Shown here: positions 1-10,544 of the stretch, piece after piece
Position numbering within the stretch: position 1 is the stretch's first letter
Layout of the letters: every line of letters starts with the position of its first letter
From: Pyropia yezoensis
Taxonomy: Eukaryota > Rhodophyta > Bangiophyceae > Bangiales > Bangiaceae
DNA: 64,000 bases
Direction of reading: 5' to 3'
NCBI GenBank assembly: GCA_009829735.1
Contig: CM020619.1
Span: forward strand, 17,179,816 to 17,243,815
Notes under the pieces: model-generated
What the model was told of the DNA's origin: nothing
The model's input: the letters and a program-made list of their open reading frames with translations, nothing else
Databases searched by the model: none
Program-made: the position numbers and the translations under genes

Positions 1-697
1 GATCGAGAGGGTTCAAAGGGTGAAGGTCGTTTTTGGTCTGTGTCTGTGGTTGCCCTTCCGGTCTCCCCCGGTGGCGCCGACACTCACGCACTATATACTC
101 GCGTCGGGGCACCCGTGGTGCCCCAAAGCATGCGTTTCCCCGTCGCTCCACCGGTAGGCACAAAACGGCCCAAAAACAAAGCATGGCTCTCAGAACAAAG
201 CATGGGCGGGCGTGCGCACTAAAGGAGTGCAGCCCCAGTTTGCCCCAAACGAAGGGGTCCGGCGTGCGGCGCCTAGGGCGCCGCCCCAGCCGGCTCCAGA
301 CGCCAGTCGGCCCGAAGGTCCGAGAGGCGTGTAAGCACGATTCGATCGAGTCGGCCGAATCGGCCAGCCGGCTAGCCAGTCACATCGCTGCAATGCTGCA
401 GCGAGGACATTTTAACGGACTCGCCAGCTGTGGCAGATGTGGCTCGTCATGGGTGCTGACGGTGGCGCCTTTCAACAGGCCATGATGGGCTGTCGATGGC
501 TGCTGTCGTGCGGCCGGCAGACACCGTGAGACAGCGGCTGACTCATCTTGCGTCTGGAAGGTACACCGCATCATGCCCCACAATACAAGGAGTTGATCCA
601 TGTTGCCAGGAGTTGATTCGGCAGGATCTGTAAGGAGAGGTCCCAGATATTATCCCTTAAGTATTAGGCATGGGATTAGGGGGGACATCCTTACACC
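1..697. other. Element A: leader between aORF and missing 3' LTR
   Basis: No convincing gene is seen. The short plus-strand frame at 33-485 has no recognisable domain. In the related element C the same interval (aORF start to 3' LTR) is about 1 kb of non-coding DNA, so this stretch is read as the matching leader, with A's 3' LTR lying left of the window. A TATATA-type sequence near 90-96 lies upstream of the aORF on its strand and could be its promoter; this is inference. No copy of the A-type LTR (compare 19251-19589) is present here. Confidence 0.4.
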
Positions 698-724
698 TTG
701 GCGGCGGGTCAACCTGCCGTGTCG

Positions 725-2376
725 ATGTCCGACTTGGTGGCTCGGGTTCGAGGCCTAACTGTGCAGGAGTCCATGGACTCCGCTGGGCGGATGCGCGCGG
801 ACTTCCACCAGCCGCGTCACCGTGGAGGGTCCTCCCGGCGCGTCAAGTTGGACCCGAGTTGGGAGCGGGAGTTGGTGCGGCTGGTCAACCAGCCGAACGC
901 GGTCCAGGTGGAGCATCATTGGGTCCTGAGTCAGCCGGACGACCGGCACGCGCAGCTCTGGCGCACTCGGGTGGGGCGGGGTGAAGTCTTCCTCGACCCC
1001 GCCTTCTGGGTATGTGACTTGGTTGCCGCCGCGTTGCCGCGGGAGGTTGACTACCCGGCTAGTGCTCGGGGGGTTGCGTCGGCGGCGGCGCCTGTGGCGT
1101 TTGGGGAGACGGTGGGCGATACCGGCCGGTATCCCGGGTTTGAGTACTTCCCAGGGGTATCCCCGTATCTGACGTTGACGGCTCCGTACCCGCCCATGGC
1201 GGGGTTGAAGTCGTCGTCGAGCTGGCGACGCAACCATGGTGTCATGGCGGATGCGTTCCGCACCGATATACGTGTGCGTTGCAGACCGGTAACGGTCGCG
1301 CGCCGGTGTACACTCCCGTGCGCCCGCCTCTGTGGCAGGAGGGGTGGGAACCCGCCCCTGCTTTCCGGTTTGACACCGGCTCCTGTCTCCGATACTTCGG
1401 GAGTGTGTTGGCCTCCCGGCCGGTCTACCCGTTGCAGGGGATCTTCACCCTTGAGGTTACCCTCGGGCAGGCTTCCTCCTTCTTGCTGTCCGTCCGTCAG
1501 CAGGGGCGCCTGTTCCATCTTCCGACGGGTGTCCGTCGGCACATCGGGCAGCTGCGCGTGGACATGATAGCTGCCAAGACCGGGTTGGCCCGGGAGTTCG
1601 AGGCCCTCCTGGCTGTTCACGATGCCGTGAACTGGGCTGGGGTGTTGACCCTTCCCCCCTACCGAGATCCGCAGCCTGGGGCTGCCCCCTTGCCTCTTCA
1701 CTCGTTGCGCATCCGGCGAACTCAGCCGGGTGAGCCCAATTGCCGTGGGTGGGCGTCCACCGAGGCTGTTCCTGACCTGGGTATTCCCATGGTTATCCAT
1801 GACCCTCTTCAGGTCCTTGCCCCGTGGTTCGGTAACCCGATACCGGTGGCGGTTGGCCGTCGTCCCCGAGAGTGGGACTCTGCGGGTGCGGAGCGTGAGG
1901 TGTCCCGTCGTCGGGCGGAGCCCCGCCGGGTTTACGGTGGAGCCCCTTCAGTAGGGTCCTACCGGGCCTCGTATCAGGCGCCACCGGCTCCGGTGGTAGC
2001 CGTGTCGGCTCCTGTGACTCTTCTGGCTGCGCCACTGTCACCTTCCGCTCCTGTCATACGTGACGGGGGTCCCCGTCTATGGTACGAGGGCGTTGACGCC
2101 CTCATTGCCCGCGAGATGCGGGAGGGTCTCTCTGTTAGCTGGGGGGATATCCCCCCAGGTGCTGCGCTGGTTGGGTCCGCGCGTTGCTTCGGTGGCGTGC
2201 TGGACCGCCTCCAGACAGCTCTGGAGGACGTGGAGGCTGGTCGCTGCACGCTCGTCCAGCTATGCACCGAGGTAACTCGGGCGATTGACCGTCGCGAGAT
2301 TGCCGACCGGTGGAGCATGGAGGTGTACGCGTTTACGCGTGAGTGGCCTCCCTCGGGCAGCGGGTCTACCCACTGA
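725..2376 (+). pseudogene. Antisense ORF (aORF) of chromovirus A, frameshifted
   Basis: This is a protein of unknown function, homologous to the aORFs of elements C (34479-36395) and D (43163-45106). The first ATG in the opening frame is at 725. That frame carries the N-terminal half, and near 1275 the homology moves to another frame that ends at 2376, consistent with a single-base loss or a sequencing error. After the shift the shared block is clear: a W-rich motif (PLWQEGWEP), then YFGSVLAS, then GRLFHLP, then a VNW-x2-VL helix near 1630-1650. These line up in order with WWPQVEVP, HFGSVM, GMFWHLS and IEWESIE in D. The C-terminal third is predicted helical. The ORF lies on the plus strand, opposite to gag/pol of element A, and its stop is 488 bp from the end of pol. 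No signal peptide, membrane span or catalytic motif is visible. Confidence 0.7.
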
Positions 2377-2864
2377 GGAGTCCTATTGTTGTGAGAGAGA
2401 GGGACCCGGTGACCCTTATGGTGGCCGGGTAGTAGTGAGTATAAACTCATCTCCCGCTGGGGCGTTTGCATGATACCAATGCCTGCCTTTGGGGAGTACC
2501 CTGTCTGACTTAGCCGTGGCCTGCCTCGGTTCTTTCTCGCTCCCCCCAACCTATCCTGGTTGGTTAATACTCATGAAGGTCAACCTTCCTTGGTCCGTCA
2601 CTTGCCCCATGGATGAAGCTTTACATTGGTGTAAGCCTCAGGATACTTTGAATTAACGGAGTTAGTAATCTCCTTCAAGTAAGCTTGTAAAAGTCAATAG
2701 CTTACTTAGTTTGCCTAAGTCCGCTCCAACTTATTAAACCTAAGTCTTGCCGAATCCATGTGACACCCTACTTAGTAGGTATAAGCCTCACCCCCCAACA
2801 GCCGAAGTCGGTGTCGGTTGGGTTGTTACAGTAGGCGTCGTCGCCTCATGTAAGGCACGAGAAG
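2377..2864. other. Intergenic spacer between convergent aORF and pol (element A)
   Basis: This non-coding stretch lies between the plus-strand aORF stop and the minus-strand pol stop. It has lower GC than its surroundings. No gene or promoter is recognised. The matching spacer is about 128 bp in element C and about 111 bp in D. Confidence 0.4.
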
Positions 2865-2931
2865 TTAGCGGGGTATATTCGCCGCCTGTTCCCAGGTGGG
2901 TGAGTCGTATCCGACCCACATCAACTTGACG
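2865..2931 (-). pseudogene. 3' end of chromovirus A pol (chromodomain tail), split from the rest
   Basis: The minus strand encodes the end of a chromodomain: YVKLMWVGYDSPTWEQ followed by AANIPR and a TAA stop at 2865-2867. The first half of the same chromodomain (VESVVGHTDPDLPGLW) ends at 12776. The two halves meet exactly in one tyrosine codon that supplied the TA target of the transposon at 2934-12773. Chromodomains at the C terminus of integrase direct chromoviruses to marked chromatin (known for the family). The fragment shows that A's pol was uninterrupted here before the insertion. Confidence 0.85.
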
Positions 2932-2933
2932 TA

Positions 2934-2955
2934 TTGTGCATCCTCCAAAAAGTAG
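2934..2955 (+). repeat. Left terminal inverted repeat
   Basis: It starts TTGTGCATCC and ends AAAAAGTAG. It matches the inverted copy at 12752-12773 at 20 of 22 positions. Directly inside, the sequence continues ACGTG...GTCGTG, which resembles the subterminal sequence of the MITEs. Confidence 0.9.
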
Positions 2956-3603
2956 ACGTGTCGTAGTCGTGAACGTGCAATTCGTGTGCACCACATGCCT
3001 GGCACGTGCGTGGAAGCTGTAAATTGCCAAGCAATTCGTGAGCACTCGTGCACAATGGGTGACTCTAATTCGCTGCGCGATATTGATCGCGAAGTGGCTT
3101 CACGTCCCAACCCCGTGTCCTGCAAAAGCAGCGGAACATTGCCAAAGAGATGGAAGACTGGGGACCAGATCAGGCGGCAGCACACCTCCCAGGGAGTGGG
3201 GTGCTCTATTCGTGTCTGGCCCAGAACGAAAAAAACATGAAGACCAAGGACGGGCGCGACCCCAGCTCGCTGTGTGTGGCTCAGAGCCTTTCTCCGTTCC
3301 AGCGGACAGAAAATTGCTTGGCAGGGAGGCCGATCATGCACCTGTTCCTGCCGCAGTCGTGCACCCGAGAAAGACCACGTGCCTGCCTGGCCGCCGGGCT
3401 TCAGTGATGCCTGTGACGCCAGCAGGAGCAGAGATATGTGCTGACTGACCGGCAGAAAATCAGCCTCGGCTGAGATCGCGCCGTCCACTGCTGTTGCGAC
3501 TCCAGGCCCTCCAGGGCCGCCTGGATTGTGCTTTGGATGCAGGTCCTAATGTAGACCTTGCGTGACGCCTCAGTCCTTGACTGGTGCTAAAAAACAAAAA
3601 CAC

Positions 3604-3650
3604 TATATATATATATATACATATATACATATACATATATATATATATCA
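3604..3650. repeat. AT-rich microsatellite
   Basis: A run of TATATA/CATATA units in otherwise GC-rich DNA, inside the TIR transposon and upstream of its transposase. No coding sense is apparent. Confidence 0.8.
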
Positions 3651-4270
3651 TCTGGCCGATGTACGCATGTACATGGTTTTGAAACGAACTAAGCGCGAAG
3701 AAATTGCAGCCAGACGCAAAGCATTCCTCGTCGCACCAGTCTCCCCGGTGCTGATTGGCTACTTGTGCCCGAAGTGCGTGTGAGCATCCAAAACATTTTC
3801 TGCGCTGGGCTCGCGCGACCCGCTTCTACCGCGTCTCTGGGCACGCTTGGGCACGCTGCGAGATGAGCGGCTGCAAGTGCTTTTTTTGGCTTGGCGAGAT
3901 TCCACTCTGTCCGTGAGGAGGCTTCACTTCGTGGATATCGCGCGGCCGGTTCGTCCTTCCACGGAGCCCTTCGTGACCACCCAGGAAGATCACTTCCTGC
4001 TGGTTGGACGTCGGATCCCGTGTGACGCAGCACAGCCTCTGCTGAACCGCGCGCTGGGGCGAGCGCGCCATTATGCGACGTTTATCAAAATATATTAATA
4101 TTTTGTCGCTCTATATTTTCGCAAATAAGGAATTTGAAAAAGTATCCGCAGTACGTCCAGTTCGGTCGCCGGCGGTCGTGGCCGGTTCCAGGCTAAGTCT
4201 CCAGACGAAGTCGACTTGTGGACATTGGGTGTCGGCGCTGACGCGTTCAGCCTCCCTCCTCTACGCGACC

Positions 4271-5359
4271 ATGTACCCTACTGCTATCCGATGGCAGGTC
4301 ATCGAGAACCGGCACCAAGGAAAGTCATGGGCGTCCATTTTGGAGCACGTCGGGTGCAGTACTGCAGCTGCGAAGCAGTGGTGGGCCAATTTCGAGCGCC
4401 ACGGCTCCCCGTGGAACGATGATGTTATCAACAACAGGCATGCGGACGCCGCGGTCTTCAATCCAGAGTTTTTGGCGGCGCTGAACACCCCGGTGCGCAC
4501 CCACCCAGAAATGTTTCTTTGAGAAATGGAGGCAATATTCGGGAAGCTGGCGGGCCTGCCTGGCTGGGAGCAGAGCTGGCCAGTGTCGACAAGCACTCTG
4601 TCTCGAATGCTGAACAAAATCGGATTTTCGGTGAAGCAGGTCGAGCGACTGGCGCTGGAGAGGTCGCAGGAGTTGAGGGTGGCTTTTTCTCGGCTGTACC
4701 GTCAAGTCCCAGATCGCTGAATCGTCGTCCTGGGCGAAACGCACGTGGCTGGTCAGGCCATGGTTCGCCGGCGCGGCTGGGCGCCCGTTGATCGACCACT
4801 GGAAGCGCTCGCGCCGGACCCTAGGGCCCGCGCGCGCTTCTCTTCCACGGTGGCCATATCGTATACTCGTGGTATTTAGGAGCTCATTGTTAACGAGGTA
4901 CCCCCTGCATTGAATGGTGATGATTTTGTTTTGTTTTGCACCAGCCTCGTGCGGAGAATGAATGCGTATCACGCGGGCTTGCCTTGGTCAGAACAGCCCA
5001 GTGACTGCGTGGTGGTATACGATATCGCCTCTGTTCACACTGCGTTTGCGGATGAGATTTTTGCGGAGAACGGGGTCGCTCGTATCCGTCTCTCCCCTTA
5101 CTCACCCGACTTCTCTGCCATTGAGCCTGTTTTTAAGGACTACAAGCATGGAGTGCGCAGCTTGGTGCATTGGCATCCGCTGTTGCCGGATCGTTTTGCT
5201 CATGTTCTCGCGTTTTCATCTATTTCTTTGTCATCTATACAAGGCCATTATCGCGAGGCGCGACGGCAGGTCCTGCGCAATCTCCCCGAGATGACTGGGG
5301 AAGGGATGCCATTGGAGGGCGTGTTTCCTGCCCTTCCCGGTCAGCTGGGGCCGCCTTGA
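4271..5359 (+). pseudogene. Tc1/mariner/IS630-type DDE transposase, nonsense-mutated
   Basis: A single plus-strand frame runs from ATG 4271 to a stop at 5359 (about 362 codons, a normal family length) but contains at least three internal stops: 4520-4522, 4718-4720 and a TAG near 4876. The N-terminal part is a helix-turn-helix region (IENRHQGKSWASILEHVGCS...AAAKQWW). The core has VVLGETHV where the first catalytic DE is expected, so the Asp is Gly; then VVVYDIASVH for the second Asp; then SPYSPDFSAIEPVFK for the third acidic residue. These motifs place it in the DDE_3 (Tc1/IS630) group. It would cut and paste the element that holds it at TA sites, in agreement with the TA flanks. With the stops and the lost Asp it is dead. 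Confidence 0.85.
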
Positions 5360-7216
5360 CATCTGCTTCGTTATGATTGCTTTTCTCTGTTTCACCCTGG
5401 AAGAGCAAGATGCTGGGACTTTTTTTCCTTTACTGATATCGCATCGTTTTTCTGTCTTCAATCTGCTTTTTAGGGCGATGTGAGGGCATTGGCTCGCCCG
5501 GCGACGTTTCTTGGCATCCAATGGCAAACTACCGGACGGCCGTGGCGTGGCCGCGATGGCGGCCGGGGCCGGCAATGGGCCGGCCGCCGTCGCCAAAGAC
5601 GTGGGTGGCGACAAGCAGCTATTGGCGGACGCGGCGGCGGCGACGCCCGCCGAGCTCGACATTCTCCCGGCGACGGCGGACAAGGGCGGCGCGGCGGTCG
5701 CGACGGACGGGCTCGCCGGCGGCGTAGCGGGCGCCGTGGCGGCGGGCGGGCGTGGAGTGGCCGCCCTGGCGGTCGTCGCCGTTGCCGGGCCGGCCGCCGG
5801 GGACAGGGACGCGGCCGGCGACGGGCCGAAGACGAAGGTCGTGGCGGCGGCAACGGCGGCGGCGACGGATGAGCTCCTTTTGGCGGTGGCGACGGACGGC
5901 AAGGTGGCGACGGCCGGCGGTGCGCCGGCCGCACTCGCCTCGGCGGCGGCTAGGGCAGGGGAGAACGGGGGCGGCGGCAGCGGCGATGGGGAGGTGCTGC
6001 GGCGGCGCCGGGGGGAGCGACCCCCCTCCGTTGGCCCCCCCGTGGCGGCCGCCAAGGGTGGCGCGGCGGCGACGGGGTACAGGCTGGTCGGCGCCGCGGC
6101 GGTCGCGCCCGCGAACGGCGGCCGCGAAGTCGCCGTGCGGGGGGCCGGCGCCGGCGCTGGGCCGCCCGGCGGCATCACGAGCGGGGCGGACGGCGGGCCG
6201 GCGATGGCGGGCACGGCGGCGGCGTCGGGCGCCACGACGGACGCCCTCCTGGCGGCGGCGGCGACGGACTGCAAGGCGGTGACGGCTGCCGGCGCCCCGG
6301 CCGACCTCGGCGGGGCGGTGGCCAAGTGGGGGGCGGACTGGGGCGGTGGCGGCGGCGGCGGGGGGTTGCGATCCCTCTCTGCCTGCCCCCTCGCAGACGC
6401 CGCGACCGCTGCCGCCCACCCCCGCGACCAGGGGTGGCAGGCGCGCGACGGCGTGGCGGCGACGGCTGCGGCGGCGTCGTCTGGTGGTGGCCCGGCGGTC
6501 GCGGCGGCGAAGGGCGCGCCCGCGGCTCGCGGGACGTCGCCCGCGGCAGACGAGCAGACGGCGGGGGGTGGTGGCGGGTCGAGTGGCGCCGGTGGGGCCG
6601 GGGGGGGATTGTAGCCCGGCGAGGGGGGGGCGAGTCCCCCGAGCTGGCCCCCCACCGGCCGTCGCTGCCGCCGTCGCGACCGCCCGCGTCGCCGGCATGG
6701 AAGCAAGTGGCGCCTCCACGGCGGCAGCTGCGGCGATGGTGGCAAGCGGCGGGGGGGCGGGCGGCGGGCCGGACGCGGCGGGCTGGCAGCCAGGGGCTTG
6801 TGCAGGGAGTGGCGGCGGGGCGTCTTCGGAGGGGGGGCGCTGTTGCTGGGCGGCGGGGGGTGCTTCCCCCCCGTCTCCCCCCCCTAGGCCCTTGCCGCCG
6901 CCGCCCCCGCCACCGCAACCGCCGCCATGGCGCCGCGCGGCAGCGACGGCGCGATGGCGGTGCTGGCGACGAGCGACGACGACGCGCCGGCGGCGACGGG
7001 CGATGGGCGCGCCGCGGCGCTCACGTCGGCGGCGGCGGGAGGCGGGCGCGCGGGGGGTGGTGGGCCGGGAGGCGGGCGCGGGGGTTTTGACGGCGGGGGA
7101 CGGTCCCCTGTCGCCCACGTCCCCCCCCCCCCCCCCCCTCCCCAGCGAAGTATCCCTCCCCCTCTCTCCCGGTGGGCGTCGCGTGCACGCTCGGTCCACG
7201 CGCCACCACTGGGGAA

Positions 7217-7270
<54 letters not shown>
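7217..7270 (+). repeat. G homopolymer tract of 54 bases
   Basis: An uninterrupted run of G. It can form G-quadruplexes and is likely to be of uncertain length in the assembly. Shorter runs lie at 8041-8060 (C) and about 8355-8374 (G). Confidence 0.9.
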
Positions 7271-9245
7271 CGGCCGGCGGCGGGGGCGCCGGAGTGGCGA
7301 GAGGGGGGGAGCGGGACGAAGCCGCCTTGCAAAAAACCACCCACGCGAGCCCTCTCGCCCCGCCCGCCCACCCCCCCCCAACGCTGCTTCGTTGCCTGCC
7401 CGCCGCTGCCGCCGCTGCCACCACCGCTGCCGCGGCTGCTACCGGCGGCCGCTGCTAGCGCCGCCGACACACGGCCGCCGCTGTCCCTGTGGCCGCCGCC
7501 GTGGCCGCCGCCGCTTCCGCTGCCGGTGCAGAAGTGGTGTCGGCGGCGGGGCGGTCGCGGCTGGCGCTCGACCCTCTTTGCGCTGTCAACCGACCAACGC
7601 GCATGCCGTCCCCCCCCCCCCCGGCCGTCCCCCCTGCCCCCCCCCTTCGCCGCCCTCACCACCGCCCCCCCCACCCCGCATCGAGCACCCGCTCGAGGCT
7701 GCCGCCAAGCATGCCGTCGGTGGTAGCCGCCGCCGGCCGCTGCCCCCCCCCCCCTCGCCCAAGACACACCCCCTCCACCGCCACGGTCGCCTTCCCCTCC
7801 TCCCCCAAAACGGTCCATCCCCACAAGCCCCACCACCCGCCGGTCGGGTATCGTTTTTTGTGCTCTCAGGTCGGCGCTCCCGCGCCCTCCCCTGCGGTGG
7901 GGGTCCCGCGGCGGCACGAGGCGGGCGGCACCGGGTGCTCCGCATGAGCGCAAGCGGGGGGGGGGGAAGGAGGACCAAGCCTGGGGGGGGGCGCTGCCGC
8001 TGGCGGCGGCGGTCCCTGTTGGCCGGCATTGTTCGTGGCCCCCCCCCCCCCCCCCCCCCCGTCGCCCCCCCCGCCCTGCGGTGTCTTTTTTTGTTCTTGC
8101 TCTTGATCTCCCATCCGCCGGCGCACCCTCACCCCCCGCCTGCCCTGCCCTCCCCGACCCCCCCCGCCCCCCACCTCTCTCCCTCTCTCTCTCTCTCTCT
8201 CCCGGCCACGCCCAGTGCCAGCGCCGGCGTGGCGTCCACCCCCGCCGCCGCCGGCCACGGGCTGTCGCTGCGCCGCCGTCGTGCGCCGGGGAGGAATGCC
8301 GCGGAGGCAAGGGGAGGGGCGGGGGGGGGGGGGGGAGGAAGGGTCGACAGCGCGGGGGGGGGGGGGGGGGGGGGCGAGGGAGTTAGTTGAAAGGCTGGGG
8401 GGGGTTGGAGGAAAAGGGGGGGGGGAGGGGGAGGGGGTGGTCGCTGGGGGGGGATCGGGGCCGACGGGGCCGCTTGTGCCACCCGCCGCCCCCTGCCGCC
8501 CCTCCTCCCCCCCCACCGCGCACGCGGGCGGGGAAGCCAACGCCACCGCAGTACACCGGCGGCGGCAGCCCCCATATAGGGGCGCCCCATGGTCGCAGCG
8601 TCGCCCTCCCCGCCACCCCCGCACGTCGTCAACAGTCCCACCGCGAGCAGCCCCCCCGTAGCACCTGCTCGCCCTTCACCCCCCCCCCCCCGTTCTTCCC
8701 TTCCCTCCCCGACTCTCTTCCCCCCCCCACTCCCCGCCGCCAACATCTTCCACCAAACCACCACCATACCCACCCACCTCACCCACCCCGCCCCTCCCCT
8801 CCACCTCCCCCCCCTTGCCCCACCCCCCCCCCCCCCGGGAGCCCCCCTCCCCCCGCCCTTTTCACAGCCGCCATGGCCCGCCGTGGCCGCCGCTCCGCCG
8901 GCCGCCGCACCACCACCGCGGCGGCCGCGGCTGTGGCGCTGAACGCCGCCGCCGCCGCCGTGTTGGTCCGGGGCGCGCCCCTGGGCGGCCCCGTCGCTGC
9001 CGCCACGCCCGCGCGGCCGGTGTGGGCGGCGGCGGAAGCAGCGCGGGCGCGGCCGCTGTTGCTCTAGGACGGGGGCTGGGAACGGTGGTGGCCCCGGCGC
9101 TGGCAACGGTGGGGGCGCTGGTAGTGGGGCTGGTGGTGGCGGCGGCGGAGGCAGCGGCGGCGGCGGCGGTGGCGCTGGCGCCGGCGAAGGTGGTGGCGCT
9201 GGCTGCGCTGGCGTGCCGGCGCCCGGCAGCGGCGCTGGAGGGGAT

Positions 9246-9329
9246 GGTCCGGGCGCCGGTGGGGATGGTTCGGGCGTCGGTGGCGGTGGTCCGGGCGCCG
9301 GTGGCGCTAGTCCGGGCGGCGGCGGCGGG
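9246..9329 (+). repeat. Four 21-bp tandem units
   Basis: Units begin at 9246, 9267, 9288 and 9309 with the pattern GGTCCGGGCGCCGGTGG. In one plus frame they read as a seven-residue Gly-rich repeat (GPGAGGD, GSGVGGG, GPGAGGA, SPGGGGG). The 21-bp period keeps frame, but this alone does not show that it is translated. Confidence 0.7.
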
Positions 9330-10544
9330 GGCGGCGGCGGTGGCCCGGGCGGCCCAGGCGCTGGTGGTGGCGGCGGCCCTGCAGGTGGCAATGGCTGTGG
9401 CGGTGGCGGCGGCGCCGCTGGTAGCGGTGCTGGCGCGGCCGCCGATGGCGGTGCCGCGGCATGGGCGGCGGCGCCGGTTCCCCCCCCCACTGCCGCTGGT
9501 GGCGGAGGTGGTGGCGGTGGCAGCGGCCGCGGGTCGCCGCTCCCACTGCCGCCGGCGGACGGCCCGGCGCCCAGCGACGGCGCCGACGGTGCCGGTGAGG
9601 GCGGCGACGACGGCGGCGGCGGCGGCCCGGCGCCAATCGAGGAGGGCGCCGACGATGGCGAGCCGCCCATTGCCAAGAGCCGCACGGCGGCGGCGACCGG
9701 GGGGGACGAGGTGGCGGGCCCTGGCGCTGGCGCCCACGGCGGGCAGGGGGGGGCCGGGGGAAGGGTGCAGGCGCCCCTCTCTCTCTCCACCCCGGGAACG
9801 CACCCCCGGGGCCCAAGCGCGAGCTTGGGGGGGGGCGGCGACGTGACACGGCGGAGGTGAGGCTCGGGGGCAGTTCCCCCCTCCCACGCCTCCGCCGGGG
9901 GCCACAGGGTATTGGGGGGGGAAGCGCGGAGGCGGGGGGAGGGACAGCTTGCCGCTTCCCCCCTACGGCGCCCCAGGTTCCATATACCCGTGGTCGCGGG
10001 GGTGCGGCGCGGCTGCCGCCGCACCCCCACCTGCAGCGTCCCCACCTCCGCGGGGCCCCGCCAGCACGACTGACCGGCACGCGCCGGCCCGCGGGGGTAC
10101 CACGCCGACCCCGCTTGCTGCGCCGCCGGCCGCCGACTCGGCGGCCACCGGTAAGGCCCCCCCCTGCGCGACCGTGCGTTGGGGGGAGGCCGTGCGGCAG
10201 TCCCTGTCGCCCCAAGGGGCGGCGGAGGCGTCAGCCGCCGACGACGGCGCCCGCGGCGACGCTGCCGACCCGGCGGCGGCCACCTCCACGGCTTCCCCCC
10301 CACGCCCGCCAGGCCCTTTGTGAGCACACCCAGCTCCGCCGGCATGGGCGTTGCGCGTATGACAAAAACTCTCGTATTGCCACTGGCCTTTCCCCCACAC
10401 ACTGAGCCATATGCCCTCCAGTGCAAATATAGGCAAAGGAAAGTCATTGGTCACAGAGTGTATCGACCGAAAGTAAGAAAAAAAAATAAGATGGACCAAT
10501 CAAAGAAAAGTAACAAACGCAGAAACAGCCGCGAGCGCCTGATC

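Larger units (their letters stand above)
5400..10400. other. Extremely GC-rich low-complexity segment inside the TIR transposon
   Basis: About 5 kb of C/G runs and GCC/GGC-type repeats. All six frames are open for long distances and give Ala/Gly/Arg/Pro-rich products, so length of open frame carries no information. Several poly-G or poly-C tracts exceed 15 bases. I find no conserved domain. The base composition matches the host-like DNA at 55700-61900 rather than the transposase region next to it, which suggests captured host DNA. Confidence 0.6.

Noticed and set aside
5231-9905. Long open frames on both strands (for example 5231-6745, 5619-7424, 8129-10447 minus; 5511-6614, 6927-8390 plus)
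   Set aside because: GC above 75 percent removes stop codons in every frame. The products are Ala/Gly/Pro/Arg noise that overlaps in several frames, with no domain. The Pro-rich frame that resembles an extensin wall protein comes from C runs.
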